From Methylumidiphilus sp963753955 (GTDB taxonomy: Bacteria; Pseudomonadota; Gammaproteobacteria; Methylococcales; Methylococcaceae): DNA of 64,000 nt. Location of the stretch: the NCBI GenBank assembly GCA_963753955.1, contig CAVWEM010000022.1:88002-152001 (forward strand), read 5' to 3'. Of this stretch, positions 1 through 9,033 are shown one piece after another (position 1 is the stretch's first letter; each line of letters opens with the position of its first letter). Position numbers and translations under genes: made by a program. The notes below the pieces were generated by a model. That model was not told the origin of the DNA and did no database searches. It saw only the letters and a list, made by a program, of their open reading frames with translations.

Positions 1-650
1 ATATACCTTATTGGGCGAAGAGATGACCGGAGAAGAGCAGCAGCAGGCTACTGCAATCCGGCGACGCCGGGCTGTGGTGCCTGGATCCTTTGGACGGCAC
101 CAGCAATTTTGCCAGCGGCATCCCGTTTTTTTGCGTTTCCTTGGGGTTGCTCATCGGCCGCAAACCCGCGCTAGGAATGGTCTACGATCCTGTCCGTGAC
201 GAATGCTTCGTGGCGCAAGCCGGCCAAGGCGCCCATCTGAACGGATGTCCGCTGCGTTACCGTCCCACTGGACTGCCGTTGCGCAAAAGCATCGCCGTAG
301 TGGATTTCAAGCGCCTACCCTCAGACATGGCGGCTGCCCTGGTTTCCTGTCCACCCTACAGCTCGCAGCGTTATTTCGGCTCGGGGGCGCTGGAATGGGC
401 TTGGCTGGCCGCAGGCCGCTTCCAGGTTTATCTGCACGGACGGCAAAAGTTGTGGGACTACGCGGCAGGTGCGCTGATCCTGGCCGAAGCGGGGGGGTGC
501 TCGGAAAGCCTGGAGGGCGGGCCGATTTATACGCCGGAACTGCAACCGTGTTCCACTGTGGCGGCCTGCGGCACCGGCCTGTTCCAAGAGTGGAGGCATT
601 GGTTGGATTCGCATATTACGGACGATTCCCGGCCCCTCCCCCTCTTGTAG
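1..650 (+). CDS. Inositol monophosphatase family protein (5' end outside window; frameshift)
   Basis: This Mg2+-dependent phosphatase of the inositol monophosphatase superfamily enters from the left edge and stops at TAG 648-650. The metal-binding motif LDPLDGTSNF is read at about 81-110, and the second family motif, WDYAAGALILAEAGG, near 455-500. The upstream acidic element GEEMTGEE (about 14-37) is in a different frame from the rest. A one-base shift in the CAG-repeat tract near 47 would join them, so a sequencing indel or a recent mutation is likely. The substrate cannot be told from sequence; inositol phosphate, histidinol phosphate or a nucleotide bisphosphate are all possible within the superfamily. 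Confidence 0.8.
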
Positions 651-690
651 GGTGGCCTTCCTCCTGGCTAGTGGCCTGAAGGCCACCCTA
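648..690. repeat. Inverted repeat / possible terminator starting at a stop codon
   Basis: TAGGGTGGCCTTC (648-660) pairs perfectly with GAAGGCCACCCTA (678-690), a 13-bp stem with a 17-nt loop. The left arm starts exactly on the TAG stop of the preceding gene. The same 13 bases begin on the fdhD stop codon at 61209-61221, so this is a dispersed repeat. There is no T-run, so intrinsic termination is unproven. Confidence 0.6.
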
Positions 691-901
691 GAAACTGGAC
701 ACATCCCCTCCCCCCTGCCTGGATTCAGCCAGATGGCTAGGTTTCTTGCGCCGACTTTTGGAAATATGTTCCAGGTCATTGTAAAATGCCTATTTTACCG
801 GCCCGGAGTCCATTAAGCCGCCCCGTCGGCAACCGATGATGCGCTTGCGCCCCCCGCTTCCCCAAAATTCAATCATCCAAATAGATTTAGGAAACCCCAA
901 G

Positions 902-1225
902 ATGACTTTCGTAGTGACCGAAAATTGCATCAAATGCAAATTCACCGATTGCGTGGACGTCTGCCCCGTCGATTGTTTTCGCGAAGGCCCCAATTTTCTC
1001 GTGATCGACCCCGACGAGTGCATTGACTGCTCCCTCTGCGAACCCGAGTGTCCGGTCGAGGCCATTCATTCCGAAGACGAGGTGCCGCCAGACCAGCAAG
1101 CCTTCATCGAACTCAACCGGGAGTTGGCAAAAATTTGGCCGGTCATCGCTGAGGTCAAGGCCCCCCTGCCTGACGCTGACGCATGGAAGGGCAAACCGGG
1201 AAAATTGGAATTTTTGGAAAAGTAA
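902..1225 (+). CDS. fdxA: Seven-iron ferredoxin FdxA (3Fe-4S/4Fe-4S)
   Basis: A 107-residue soluble electron carrier of the FdxA type. The N-terminal half holds CIKCKFTDCVDVCP and the second cluster has CIDCSLCEPECP, the usual arrangement for one 3Fe-4S and one 4Fe-4S cluster. The C-terminal tail after the clusters (about residues 65-107) is the extension typical of FdxA. ATG 902 gives the usual start MTFVV; an upstream in-frame extension to 836 has no family similarity. It is followed by a strong hairpin at 1242, so it is probably monocistronic. The redox partner is unknown. Confidence 0.92.
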   Translation: MTFVVTENCIKCKFTDCVDVCPVDCFREGPNFLVIDPDECIDCSLCEPECPVEAIHSEDEVPPDQQAFIELNRELAKIWPVIAEVKAPLPDADAWKGKPGKLEFLEK

Positions 1226-1241
1226 GCCCCGCCGTTTTCCG

Positions 1242-1273
1242 CGCTGACTTGGGGTTTCCCCAAGTCAGCGTTT
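1242..1273 (+). terminator. Intrinsic terminator after fdxA
   Basis: A perfect 13-bp stem, CGCTGACTTGGGG (1242-1254) and CCCCAAGTCAGCG (1258-1270), with a TTT loop, is followed by TTTC. It lies 16 bases after the fdxA stop and ahead of cysB. The T-run is short, so termination strength is uncertain, but the stem is very stable. Confidence 0.75.
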
Positions 1274-1357
1274 CAGCCCGCACCGGGCTTTTCAGTATGA
1301 TCGACCCACTGCGCCCCCTCGACCGGGCGGGCCGCGTCTTCTTCCCTTGCGAACGCC

Positions 1358-2332
1358 ATGAAACTTCAGCAACTGCGCTACATCTGGGAGATTTCCCGGC
1401 ACGAACTCAATGTCTCTGCCACGGCGGACAGCCTTTACACCTCGCAGCCCGGCATCAGCAAGCAAGTCCGCCTGCTGGAAGCCGAACTGGGCATCCCCAT
1501 TTTCGCCCGCAACGGCAAGCACCTGACCGAAATCACCGACGCCGGCAAACAGATCGTCGCCATCGCCGGCGAGATTCTTGGCAAGGCGCAGGACATCAAG
1601 AACATCGCCCAAGACCACAAAGACAATAAAGTCGGCACTTTGTCCATTGCCACCACCCACACCCAGGCACGCTACGCCCTGCCGAAGGCGGTGCGCGTGT
1701 TCATGGAACGCTATCCAGGCATCCAATTGCACATAAACCAAGGCACACCCACGCAGATCGCCGAACTGGCCTCACGCGGCCTGGTCGATATGGCCATCGC
1801 CACCGAGGGCATGGATCTGTTTGAAAACCTCGTGCAACTGCCCTGCTACGAATGGAACCGCTGCATCCTGGTGCCGCAGGGCCATCCTCTGACGGAAAAG
1901 GCCGAGATCAACCTGCATGACGTGGCCGCCTACCCAATAGTGACCTATGTCTTCGGTTTCACCGGCCGCTCGCAATTGGACCAAGCCTTCGAGCAGCATG
2001 GCATCCACCCCCAGGTCGCGCTGACGGCGGTCGATGCCGATGTCATCAAGACCTACGTCCGGCTGGGCTTGGGCGTCGGCATCGTGGCGCGCATGGCTTA
2101 CGACCCCGAAACCGACGGCGACTTGGTCGCCTTGGACGCAGGGCATTTGTTCGGGCACAGCGTGACCAAAATCTGCTTGCGCCGGGACATGTTCATCCGT
2201 GGCTTCATCTACGACTTCATCCGCCTATTCGCCCCCCATCTGACCCAGAAAATCATCAACCAAGCATTGGCTCTGCGGGAAAAACACGAGATCGAGGCTT
2301 TGTTCAAGAGTATCGAGCTGCCGGTCAGGTAG
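1358..2332 (+). CDS. cysB: LysR-family transcriptional regulator CysB
   Basis: A 324-residue LysR-type regulator. It starts MKLQQLRYIWEI, with the helix-turn-helix around residues 19-40 (SATADSLYTSQPGISKQ) and the long linker helix and effector-binding domain after it. Length and N-terminus match CysB, which senses O-acetyl/N-acetylserine and activates sulfate assimilation genes. No cys biosynthetic gene is adjacent here. The next gene downstream (hsdR) is convergent, so cysB is likely transcribed alone. The close paralogue Cbl remains a formal alternative. Confidence 0.92.
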   Translation: MKLQQLRYIWEISRHELNVSATADSLYTSQPGISKQVRLLEAELGIPIFARNGKHLTEITDAGKQIVAIAGEILGKAQDIKNIAQDHKDNKVGTLSIATTHTQARYALPKAVRVFMERYPGIQLHINQGTPTQIAELASRGLVDMAIATEGMDLFENLVQLPCYEWNRCILVPQGHPLTEKAEINLHDVAAYPIVTYVFGFTGRSQLDQAFEQHGIHPQVALTAVDADVIKTYVRLGLGVGIVARMAYDPETDGDLVALDAGHLFGHSVTKICLRRDMFIRGFIYDFIRLFAPHLTQKIINQALALREKHEIEALFKSIELPVR

Positions 2333-2413
2333 CCTCGCAGCCTCCAACGACCCGCTTTGCCCATGCCATAATTCCTTTTCTTTTTGCTGATGCGAAAGCG
2401 CCCGCACCAGTAG

Positions 2414-5400
2414 TCAGTCCTTCGCCATGGCCGCTCCACCGTCCGCCCGTTCCCGCAGCGCCTCGTAGAGCTGCGCCGGGCCAAGCAGGATGTCTCGCAG
2501 ACCGCTGCGAACCTTCTCGGAATCCAGCGCCTGCTTGCTCATCGTGCTGTGTGCCGCGAAGGCATCCATGATGGCGTTCATCAGTTCGCTGGACGAGATC
2601 GGCGAGTTGGCGAACTGTTCCTTGGTGTTGTTGGTCGCCTGCTGCACCAAAATGTCGGATTCCAGCAGTTTCCCCTTGATGACGTTGTTCACGTAGACCA
2701 GCCGGTCATCCTCGGTCAGTTCGCCCTCAAACAGGTCGTTGACCTTGGCGATGATCTCGGCCAGGTAGAGCCTTCTCTTTTTCCTGCACCGAGCCGCTGC
2801 CAGCTTCGGTGAGCGGGGTCAGTTTGGGATATTCGCCGCTCGCCAGCGCCAACTTCCGCTTGCCTTGGTTCTTCAGATTGATGGTGCGTCAGCACGACCT
2901 TGGAGAGGTCGATCCCTTCGCGCTCGCGCCCGAATTCCAGCAGCGGCAACAGCCGCCGGTAGAAGATGAAGCGCTTTTCGATGGCGGTGTTGCCGTAGTC
3001 GAAAATCTGCGAGAGGAAGGCATACAGGCGCTGAAACGCGCCCATGTCATGCTTGAACAGGATCAGGCGTTCAGCTCGTTCTGGGCGTCTTCGGTCGGCT
3101 TTGCCATCGTCTTTGGCCTTGGCGGTTTTCAGCTTGTTCCTGTGCCGCCTTGTACCGATGCAGCAGCCGCGACACGACCGGCTCCAACGCGCCGGCCAGG
3201 TCGCTTTGCTTCGACCTTCGGGTTCAACTCCACCTCGACCACACGGTTCACCTCGAATTCATCGTAGAAGCCCGCGGCATCCAGCTTGCATGCGCAGGTC
3301 GAACACCAGATTGCGGGTCAGTGACATCCGCCAATTCGGCGGTGTCGTAATAGGTCTTGAACGCGGCGAGGATTTCCTCCGGATCGTTCACGAAGTCCAC
3401 CACATAGGTGGTGTCCTTGCCCGGATGAGCGCGGTTCAGGCGGGAGAGCGTTTGCACCGCCTGGATGCCCGCCAGCCGCTTGTCCACATACATCCCGCAC
3501 AGCAAGGGCTGGTCGAAGCCGGTCTGGAATTTGTTGGCGACCAGCAGGATTTGATACTCGTCCGTGTCGAAGGCTTCGCGGATGCCCCGCCCTCTCAGGT
3601 TTGGGTTCAGCGTCTTGCTGGTTTCGCTGAACGGGTCGGGGCCGGATTCCGGATCGTTCACCTCGCCGGAAAACGCCACCAGCGTGCCGATCTTGTAGCC
3701 TTGCTCCTTGATGTATTTGTCAATCGCCAGCTGCCAGCGCACCGCCTCCACCCGGCTGCCCACCACCACCATGGCCTTGGCCTTGCCGTCCAGCAGCGGC
3801 GCGACGTTCTCGCGGAAATGCTCCACCACCACCTGCACCTTCTGGCTGATGTTGTAAGGATGCAGCCGCACCCAGCGCATGATGCCTTTCAGGGCTTCGC
3901 TGCGTTCGACTTCCTTCTCGTCCAGTTCCTTGCCCTCATGGGCCAGCTTGAACGCCAGCTTGTAGGGCGTGTAGTTCTTCAGCACATCGAGGATGAAACC
4001 CTCCTCGATCGCCTGGCGCATGGAATACACATGGAACGGCGCGGGCAGATTGTCGGCACTGGCGGGCAAGTCCGGGTTGGGGCGGCGACCGAACAGCTCC
4101 AAGCGTCTTGGCCTTGGGCGTGGCGGTGAAGGCCACATAGGTGATGCCGCTTGTCTGCCGCGCGCGCCGTCATCTGTGCGGCCAGCATGTCTTCGGTGCT
4201 GACCTCGCCGCCGTCGGCCAGTTCCTGCAATTCTTCCGCGGACAGTACGGCTTTCAACTTCGCCGCCGCCTCGCCGGTCTGCGAGGAGTGCGCCTCGTCG
4301 GCGATCACCGCGAAGCGCTTGCCCTGTGTCGCGGCCAGTTCCTGCACCGCCTTGAGCGCGAAGGGGAAGGTCTGGATGGTGCAGACCACGATCTTCTTGC
4401 CGCCGGCCAGCGCCTCGGCCAGTTCGCCGCTCTTGCTGGCGCCTCTCGCCCTTGATGGTGGCGACCACCCCGGCGGTGCGCTCGAAGTCGAAGATGGCTT
4501 CCTGCAACTGGCTGTCCAGCACGTTGCGGTCGGAGACCACCAGCACCGTATCGAACAGCTTGTCGTGGTCGGCATCGTGCAAATCGGCCAGGAAGTGCGC
4601 CGTCCAGGCGATGGAATTGGTCTTGCCGGAGCCGGCCGAATGCTGGATCAGGTATTTGCCGCCCGGCCCCTCCGCCAGCACCGCCGCCAGCAGCTTGCGC
4701 GTGGCGTCGAACTGGTGGATAGCGCGGAAAGATGATTTTCTTGATCTGCTTTTTTCTCGTCCTTTCTGTGCCACCATATAGCGGCCCAGAATCTCCAGCC
4801 AGCTATCCCGCGCCCAGACCTCCTCCCACAGATAGGCGGTGCGATGCCCGCCTGGTTCATTCGGCGGATTGCCTGCCGCACCATGGTCGCCCCGATTAAA
4901 CGGCAGAAACTCGTCGCCGGCCCTTCCAGCCGCGTGGTCATCATGACTTCGCATGTTGCTGACGGCGAAATGCACCAGCGCCCCATTGGGGAAGGACAGC
5001 AGCGGTTCGGCGCTGCCCTGGCCTTTGGGCGTGGGCTCGCGGTCAAAGCGGTATTGATCCACCGCGTCCTCCACCGACTGGGTGAAGTCGGTTTTCAGCT
5101 CCGCCGTGGCGACCGGAATGCCGTTGAGGAACAGGCCGAGATCGAGGGCGTTTTCGTTGTGCAGCGAATAGCGCACCTGCCGCACGACGCGCAGCCGGTT
5201 GGCGGCGTAGCGGGCCAGGATATCTGGATTCATCGCCAGAGCCGGTTTGAACTGGGCCAGCAGCAAGCGGCTGGCGCAGGCCAAGCAACTCAATGCCATG
5301 GCGCAGCACATCCAGCGTGCCGCGTTGGTTGATGGAATCCCGCAGCCGCCCGAGCAGGACCTCGGCTGCCTGTGCGCCGTGGTTCTTTGTCAGGGCGTCC

Positions 5401-5564
5401 CAAGCCTTGGGCTGGGTTTCCTGTACCCATGCCAGCACATCCGCTGGAAACAGCGCCCGCGACCGGTCGTAACCCGCCGCGTCGCCTTCAGCATAGAGCC
5501 AGCGGTTAGCGGCGAGGTGTTCGCAGATTTCGGTCTCGAAGTGAATTTCCTTATGCAGGCTCAT
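2414..5564 (-). pseudogene. hsdR: Type I restriction enzyme R subunit HsdR, many frameshifts
   Basis: This is the restriction and translocase subunit of the type I system. It is full length (about 1,050 codons from ATG 5564) but broken by at least ten one-base shifts. Recognisable pieces in order are the N-terminus MSLHKEIHFETEICEH, the nuclease-core ELK motif (VATAELKTDF, near 5080), Walker A HSAGSGKTNSI (near 4620), the DEAH box ADEAHSSQTGE (near 4290), the helicase motif ANKFQTGFDQP (near 3520) with LSRLNR after it, and the C-terminal helical domain to 2414. All domains survive, so decay is either very recent or an artefact of sequencing. If real, the locus would modify but not restrict DNA. 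Confidence 0.85.
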
Positions 5565-5575
5565 ACCAGTATGAC

Positions 5576-5979
5576 TTATTGGGTTTCAGCGGGAACCAGA
5601 CCGAGCTTGACGGCCCAAGCGCGAGGGATCTTCACTTCGACGTTTCCCGGTGATGAAGCGGTAAATTCGACGCCATTCAATTCAACCTAAAAACGGCAGT
5701 TTGAATGCAGAAAAAGCCGTTCGTGCTGAGCCTGTCGAAGCATGGACGGCTTTTTCCGCGTTCACCCGTTGGGTGTGGTTCCAAAACCCTTTCACCCTTC
5801 GACAAGCTCAAGGCGAACGGCTTTTGGAACCACGAAACTGCCGTTTTAGGTTCAAGGTAAACCGGTTCCTTGCCCACCATGTCGTCCACCATGAATGAAT
5901 CCATTGCGTCGGTGAAAAGATGATAGCCAGATTGGGTTTCATCATCCCATAAGTGTTGGATCGTGAATTTTGTACTCAT
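5576..5979 (-). pseudogene. Small unknown gene (77 aa) split by a MITE-like insertion
   Basis: Reading on the minus strand from ATG 5979, the protein starts MSTKFTIQHLWDDETQSGYH and continues to VYLE. There a 165-bp palindromic element plus a duplicated TTGAA interrupts it. Removing exactly 170 bases restores one frame ending AWAVKLGLVPAETQ with TAA at 5576-5578, 77 codons in all. The ATG overlaps the stop of the upstream PIN-domain gene (ATGA). I do not recognise the family. Its place as the third gene after a VapBC-like pair, just before hsdR, is all that context offers. Confidence 0.75.
5686..5850. mobile_element. 165-bp MITE-like element with terminal inverted repeats and 5-bp target duplication
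   Basis: The ends are CCTAAAAACGGCAGTTT (5686-5702) and GAAACTGCCGTTTTAGG (5834-5850), inverted repeats differing by one A in a run. TTCAA occurs on both sides (5681-5685 and 5851-5855) as a target duplication. The interior holds paired copies of the widespread TTCGACAAGCTCA-type repeat in both orientations. No transposase is encoded. The family of the mobilising transposase cannot be told from this one copy. Confidence 0.8.
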
Positions 5980-6380
5980 TTGTAGGGTAACCTTTCTTCT
6001 AGCAGCCCAGGTAATTTTTCAAACTCAGGATCTTTATGCACCAGCGTAGCGCCTTTCTCCAGTACCGATGCGGCAATCCACGCATCCGCCAATGACAGTG
6101 GATGGGTTGCCTTTACCGTAGCGGCACACTCTAGCAGTTCATGAGACTCATGTATCCACTGAATGGGCAAAGCCAGGCAATCAGAATAGGCTTCGCGTCC
6201 GGCTAATTCCCCTTCGTCCTTCCATACTCGATAGAACACCTCTATTAACGAGATGAAGCAGCCATAGCAAGGCAAGATTCCATCATGGGCCTCACTTAGT
6301 ATCTGGCTGACGCGTTCAGCGCCCGGTTCATTATCTCGCAAGGCCAACAAAGCAGACGTGTCGAGCAAAAACCCGCTCAT
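5976..6380 (-). CDS. PIN-domain ribonuclease, VapC-like toxin
   Basis: A 134-residue PIN-domain protein. The first catalytic Asp is in FLLDTSALLAL at the N-terminus, a conserved Glu in SLIEVFYRVW near residue 48, and the C-terminal Asp in LSLADAWIAASVL near residue 100. This is the acidic triad of VapC endoribonucleases, which usually cleave tRNA or rRNA. Its ATG 6380 overlaps the stop of the putative antitoxin at 6377 and its stop overlaps the next small gene, so translation is probably coupled. It sits inside the hsd operon. Confidence 0.85.
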   Translation of the reverse strand: MSGFLLDTSALLALRDNEPGAERVSQILSEAHDGILPCYGCFISLIEVFYRVWKDEGELAGREAYSDCLALPIQWIHESHELLECAATVKATHPLSLADAWIAASVLEKGATLVHKDPEFEKLPGLLEERLPYK

Positions 6381-6610
6381 GCTTCCTTCTCGCGGTCAGA
6401 CTGGCGATCCAATAATAATCTTGCCACCGCTCCGCCCTTGCCCTTACCGCGAAATGTTTCGATGGCATCAGCCCGCGCTAGAGCGGGCGAAGCCTGCCCT
6501 GACTCTGGGTCAAGGGCAATGAAAATAACCTCCATGCGGCGATGGCGCAGTTCCGGCGGAATGGGAACGGCATCTTGTGGGTCTTCGATAATCTGGCGGA
6601 TGGCGAACAT
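6377..6610 (-). CDS. Putative VapB-like antitoxin
   Basis: A 77-residue protein starting MFAIRQIIEDPQDAVPIPPE from ATG 6610, chosen because TAAGGAG lies just upstream. It overlaps the PIN-domain toxin gene by the ATGA of stop and start. The short acidic sequence and its position directly before a VapC homologue suggest a cognate antitoxin that binds DNA and neutralises the toxin. The fold cannot be assigned with certainty by eye. Confidence 0.7.
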   Translation of the reverse strand: MFAIRQIIEDPQDAVPIPPELRHRRMEVIFIALDPESGQASPALARADAIETFRGKGKGGAVARLLLDRQSDREKEA

Positions 6611-6630
6611 AAGGTATCTCCTTAGAGATT

Positions 6631-6699
6631 CTAGGATTGGCTGAAACCGCACACGTCGAGCTTGCCGGTGACGGCGGCGAAGATTAGGGAATTATTCAT
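6631..6699 (-). pseudogene. HsdS C-terminus remnant as a 22-codon mini-ORF
   Basis: From ATG 6699, which overlaps the DUF2442 stop (ATGA), this reads MNNSLIFAAVTGKLDVCGF and ends at TAG 6631-6633. The core AAVTGK(I/L)DV is the same as the last residues of the intact HsdS (ALISAAVTGKIDV, near 7245-7280). It looks like a duplicated 3' end of hsdS left when accessory genes were inserted after it. Confidence 0.65.
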
Positions 6700-6932
6700 T
6701 GCGGTTGGGAACGAAGATAAAGGGTTTCCGGGGCAATATCCAGTTCGCCCGGCCAAGTCACCGTGCCGAACTCGATGCGGGCCTGGGCGAACAGCTTAGG
6801 CTCCTTCAAACGGGTGAACACACCCCGGTCAAGATAGGGCGAGGCATCGAAAAGCCTGGCTTCGCCATTCTCGTATTCCAACAACAAGCGGTATTCAGGT
6901 TTAACCCGCACGGCGGCGATTTGGGGAATCAT
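6696..6932 (-). CDS. DUF2442 domain protein
   Basis: A 78-residue protein, MIPQIAAVRVKPEYRLLLEY, with the DUF2442 features of a YENGE-type strand followed by LFDASPYL and a C-terminal PGELDIAPETLY. The start is ATG 6932; longer upstream readings lack similarity. It directly follows a DUF4160 gene. The DUF4160-DUF2442 pair is commonly found together and behaves like a toxin-antitoxin-type module in many genomes, though I cannot show activity here. Confidence 0.85.
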   Translation of the reverse strand: MIPQIAAVRVKPEYRLLLEYENGEARLFDASPYLDRGVFTRLKEPKLFAQARIEFGTVTWPGELDIAPETLYLRSQPQ

Positions 6933-6943
6933 GCTTAAGCTCC

Positions 6944-7213
6944 TCACTTCAAGGGGTCGATACGGAAGGGAGCTTCGCCATTTACCGCAAGTTCCCAATC
7001 CGCCAGCAGTTCATCCCGGTGAATCTCGATCCAAGCCTGAACCAGGCGAAGCTTGGCGGGTGGAAAAGAGCCCGCCAGGCAAGCGCCGTCGTCGATGGCG
7101 AACGAGGCTTCCTGTCCTTGATAGCGCACATGGATATGCGGGCGCTTGTGTTGCTCATCGTCGAAAAAATACAGCATGACGATGATGCCGTAGAACATGG
7201 AAATCACAGGCAT
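6944..7213 (-). CDS. DUF4160 domain protein
   Basis: An 89-residue protein with the DUF4160 signature IVMLYFFDDEQHKRPHIHV, where the His pair follows the aromatic strand, then a short helix ending WELAVNGE. ATG 7213 is supported by AGGAGAAC about 7 bases upstream, and the gene overlaps the end of hsdS by 10 bases. With DUF2442 it forms a two-gene cassette inside the restriction operon. Function is not established for the family. Confidence 0.85.
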   Translation of the reverse strand: MPVISMFYGIIVMLYFFDDEQHKRPHIHVRYQGQEASFAIDDGACLAGSFPPAKLRLVQAWIEIHRDELLADWELAVNGEAPFRIDPLK

Positions 7214-8541
7214 GGCGGGTTCTCCTGATTATCGAGGGCTGACCGCACATCAATCTTGCCGGTGACGGCGGCGGAAATCAGCGCGGTGCGGCGTTCTTGC
7301 AGCAGGGTGATGGCGGTTTGGGCTTCGGCGGTTAGGTCGTCGAGTTTGGTGGTTTGGTTTTGGAGAAAAGATGTGATTTTTTCTTGTTCATCGAGCGGCG
7401 GCAGCAAGAAAACAAGTTCATTCATCGCTCCCAGAGAAAGCGCGGGTTGAGCACTGCCGTTTACAAGAAGGTCAATTTCTCCGTTTGCTTTCAAGTTAAA
7501 TAGCTGCCAATAGGCCCAAAGGGTTTGGCAAACTGCATTTTCAACCGTTAATTTCATTGAGTTCCCTGAAACTACTGCTGGTTTATCAATTTCAGGGAGT
7601 ATTGTGGCTTTCCCAAATTGAGCACCAATTTTGGCAATTATGATGTCTCCGTCTTTTGTTTCACTACGTCGAATTGTCTCGAAATGCTCACTGGCAATTG
7701 TTTTTAGCTCCGAAGGTTCTAGTCGTCCTTGTGTGGCGAAATTACTTTCTATGACATAAACATTTCCATCATCAATAAAATGCTCTGATTTAAGGTTGCT
7801 TCCAAAGGGGCCATCAACAAATGAATTTGGTGACAGGGCTTTAATGTGTTTGAGTCGCTTAATAGCCCAATGCTCCGGCACTTCGCCTAGCCATTCGATG
7901 CCGGAATCCTTCATCGGTGCGTCGGGGTTCAGGCCTTTGGTGACAGCGTGGGAGATGACCGCCTGCCGCTTTTCTTTCAACAGTTCGATGAGCCGTTGCT
8001 GTTCGGCAATCAGCGCGTCAATCTTGGCGGTTTCACGGTCAAGGAAGGCGGCGATGGTTTGCTGTTCTGGAATGGGTGGCGCTGCCAAAACCATGCCGCC
8101 CATAAAATCCCAACTAGCGCGAGGCATTTTTGCGCCAAAAGTAGAGCCGTCAACAATGGCGATAAATTCACGGTTCAATATTTGATACTGGGCGTACCTG
8201 CCAACAGTGTTTTTTGTCGGGCGCATAACATGAAAATCGCCAACAGCTTCGCCGGAAGTTTCTGCTAAATATACTTTTGCAAGGTATGGCCGCAGTTTTC
8301 CAAACAAAATATCGCCTTGCTCAAAAGCTACACCTTCTCCTTCAAATGTGGTTTCGGTCTGAATAAAACGTCCAGACCAGCTTTCGATATTTTCCAAAGC
8401 AACCGCATTTTCACGCCGATCAGTTTTTTCGGTTAATAGTCGAAGAATATGCTTGAGCCGTTTCACATCCCAATGCTCCGGCACCTCGCCCGGCCATTCC
8501 ACCCCGCTGTCTTTATATTCCGAATATCGCGGGAAACTCAT
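7204..8541 (-). CDS. hsdS: Type I restriction-modification specificity subunit HsdS
   Basis: A 445-residue DNA recognition subunit that sets the target of the HsdM methylase and HsdR translocase. Two half-repeats are visible. Each begins with a (D)SG(V/I)EWxGEVPEHW motif followed by KRLKHI (residues about 12-32 and 210-232). Each is followed by a target recognition domain and a conserved coiled region (EQQRLIELLKEKRQ and AITLLQERR). This is the normal circular HsdS layout and it has no frameshift. Its ATG 8541 is preceded by an array of duplicated hsdS starts. Confidence 0.93.
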   Translation of the reverse strand: MSFPRYSEYKDSGVEWPGEVPEHWDVKRLKHILRLLTEKTDRRENAVALENIESWSGRFIQTETTFEGEGVAFEQGDILFGKLRPYLAKVYLAETSGEAVGDFHVMRPTKNTVGRYAQYQILNREFIAIVDGSTFGAKMPRASWDFMGGMVLAAPPIPEQQTIAAFLDRETAKIDALIAEQQRLIELLKEKRQAVISHAVTKGLNPDAPMKDSGIEWLGEVPEHWAIKRLKHIKALSPNSFVDGPFGSNLKSEHFIDDGNVYVIESNFATQGRLEPSELKTIASEHFETIRRSETKDGDIIIAKIGAQFGKATILPEIDKPAVVSGNSMKLTVENAVCQTLWAYWQLFNLKANGEIDLLVNGSAQPALSLGAMNELVFLLPPLDEQEKITSFLQNQTTKLDDLTAEAQTAITLLQERRTALISAAVTGKIDVRSALDNQENPPCL

Positions 8542-9033
8542 AGCCCGAAGCCCCCTCTCCCCCGGCCCCTCCCCCCAGGGGGAGGGGGGCTTAAAAGCGA
8601 ACTAAAAGCCCCTCTCCCTTGAAGGGAGAGGGGTTGGGGTGAGGGTGTCTCCCCCAGCCATTCAACCCCGCTGTCTTTATATTCCGAATATCGCGGGAAA
8701 CTCATAGTCCGAAGCCCCCTCTCCCCCAGCCCCTCCCCCCAGGGGGAGGGGGGCTTAAAAGCGAACTAAAAGCCCCTCTCCCTTGAAGGGAGAGGGGTTG
8801 GGGTGAGGGTGTCTCCCCCAGCCATTCCACCCCGCTGTCCTTGTATTCCGAATATCGTGGAAAACTCATAGTCCGAAGCCCCTTCTCCCCCAGCCCCTCC
8901 CCCCAGGGGGAGGGGGGATTAAAAGCGAACTAAAAGCCCCTCTACCTTGAAGGGAGAGGGGTTGGGGTGAGGGTGTCTCCCCCAGCCATTCCACCCCGCT
9001 GTCCTTGTAACTTTCATAACGCGGGAAGCTCAT
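8494..9033. repeat. 164-bp tandem repeat array carrying duplicated hsdS starts
   Basis: The landmark CTGTC(T/C)TTxTA recurs at 8507, 8671, 8835 and 8999, an exact 164-bp period. Each unit holds the first 16-19 codons of hsdS plus a roughly 105-bp GC-rich palindromic stretch with opposed CCCTCTCCC and GGGAGAGGG blocks. The unit nearest hsdS is most like the functional start; the far one (8999-9033) differs, encoding MSFPRYESYK. A fifth, isolated partial copy is at 9563-9690. Confidence 0.9.
8538..9033 (-). other. Three chained 55-codon mini-ORFs, each starting like HsdS
   Basis: Minus-strand reading frames 9033-8866, 8869-8702 and 8705-8538 each begin MSFPRY and contain YKDSGVEWLGE. Each runs through the palindromic repeat as Pro/Gly/Arg-rich sequence and stops at a TGA that overlaps the next ATG (ATGA). 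The last stop overlaps the ATG of the real hsdS. The first ATG overlaps the stop of the PIN-domain gene at 9030. The arrangement would allow ribosomes to pass by termination-reinitiation from vapC' to hsdS. Whether the peptides have any role is unknown. Confidence 0.7.

Noticed and set aside
3044..4129. 361-codon plus-strand ORF in the hsdR region
   Set aside because: It is antisense to the recognisable HsdR helicase segments and has no similarity of its own.
8494..9033. CRISPR-like regular repeats
   Set aside because: The repeat unit is 164 bp with no short repeat/variable spacer pattern, and each unit carries hsdS coding sequence plus a palindrome. No cas genes are present.
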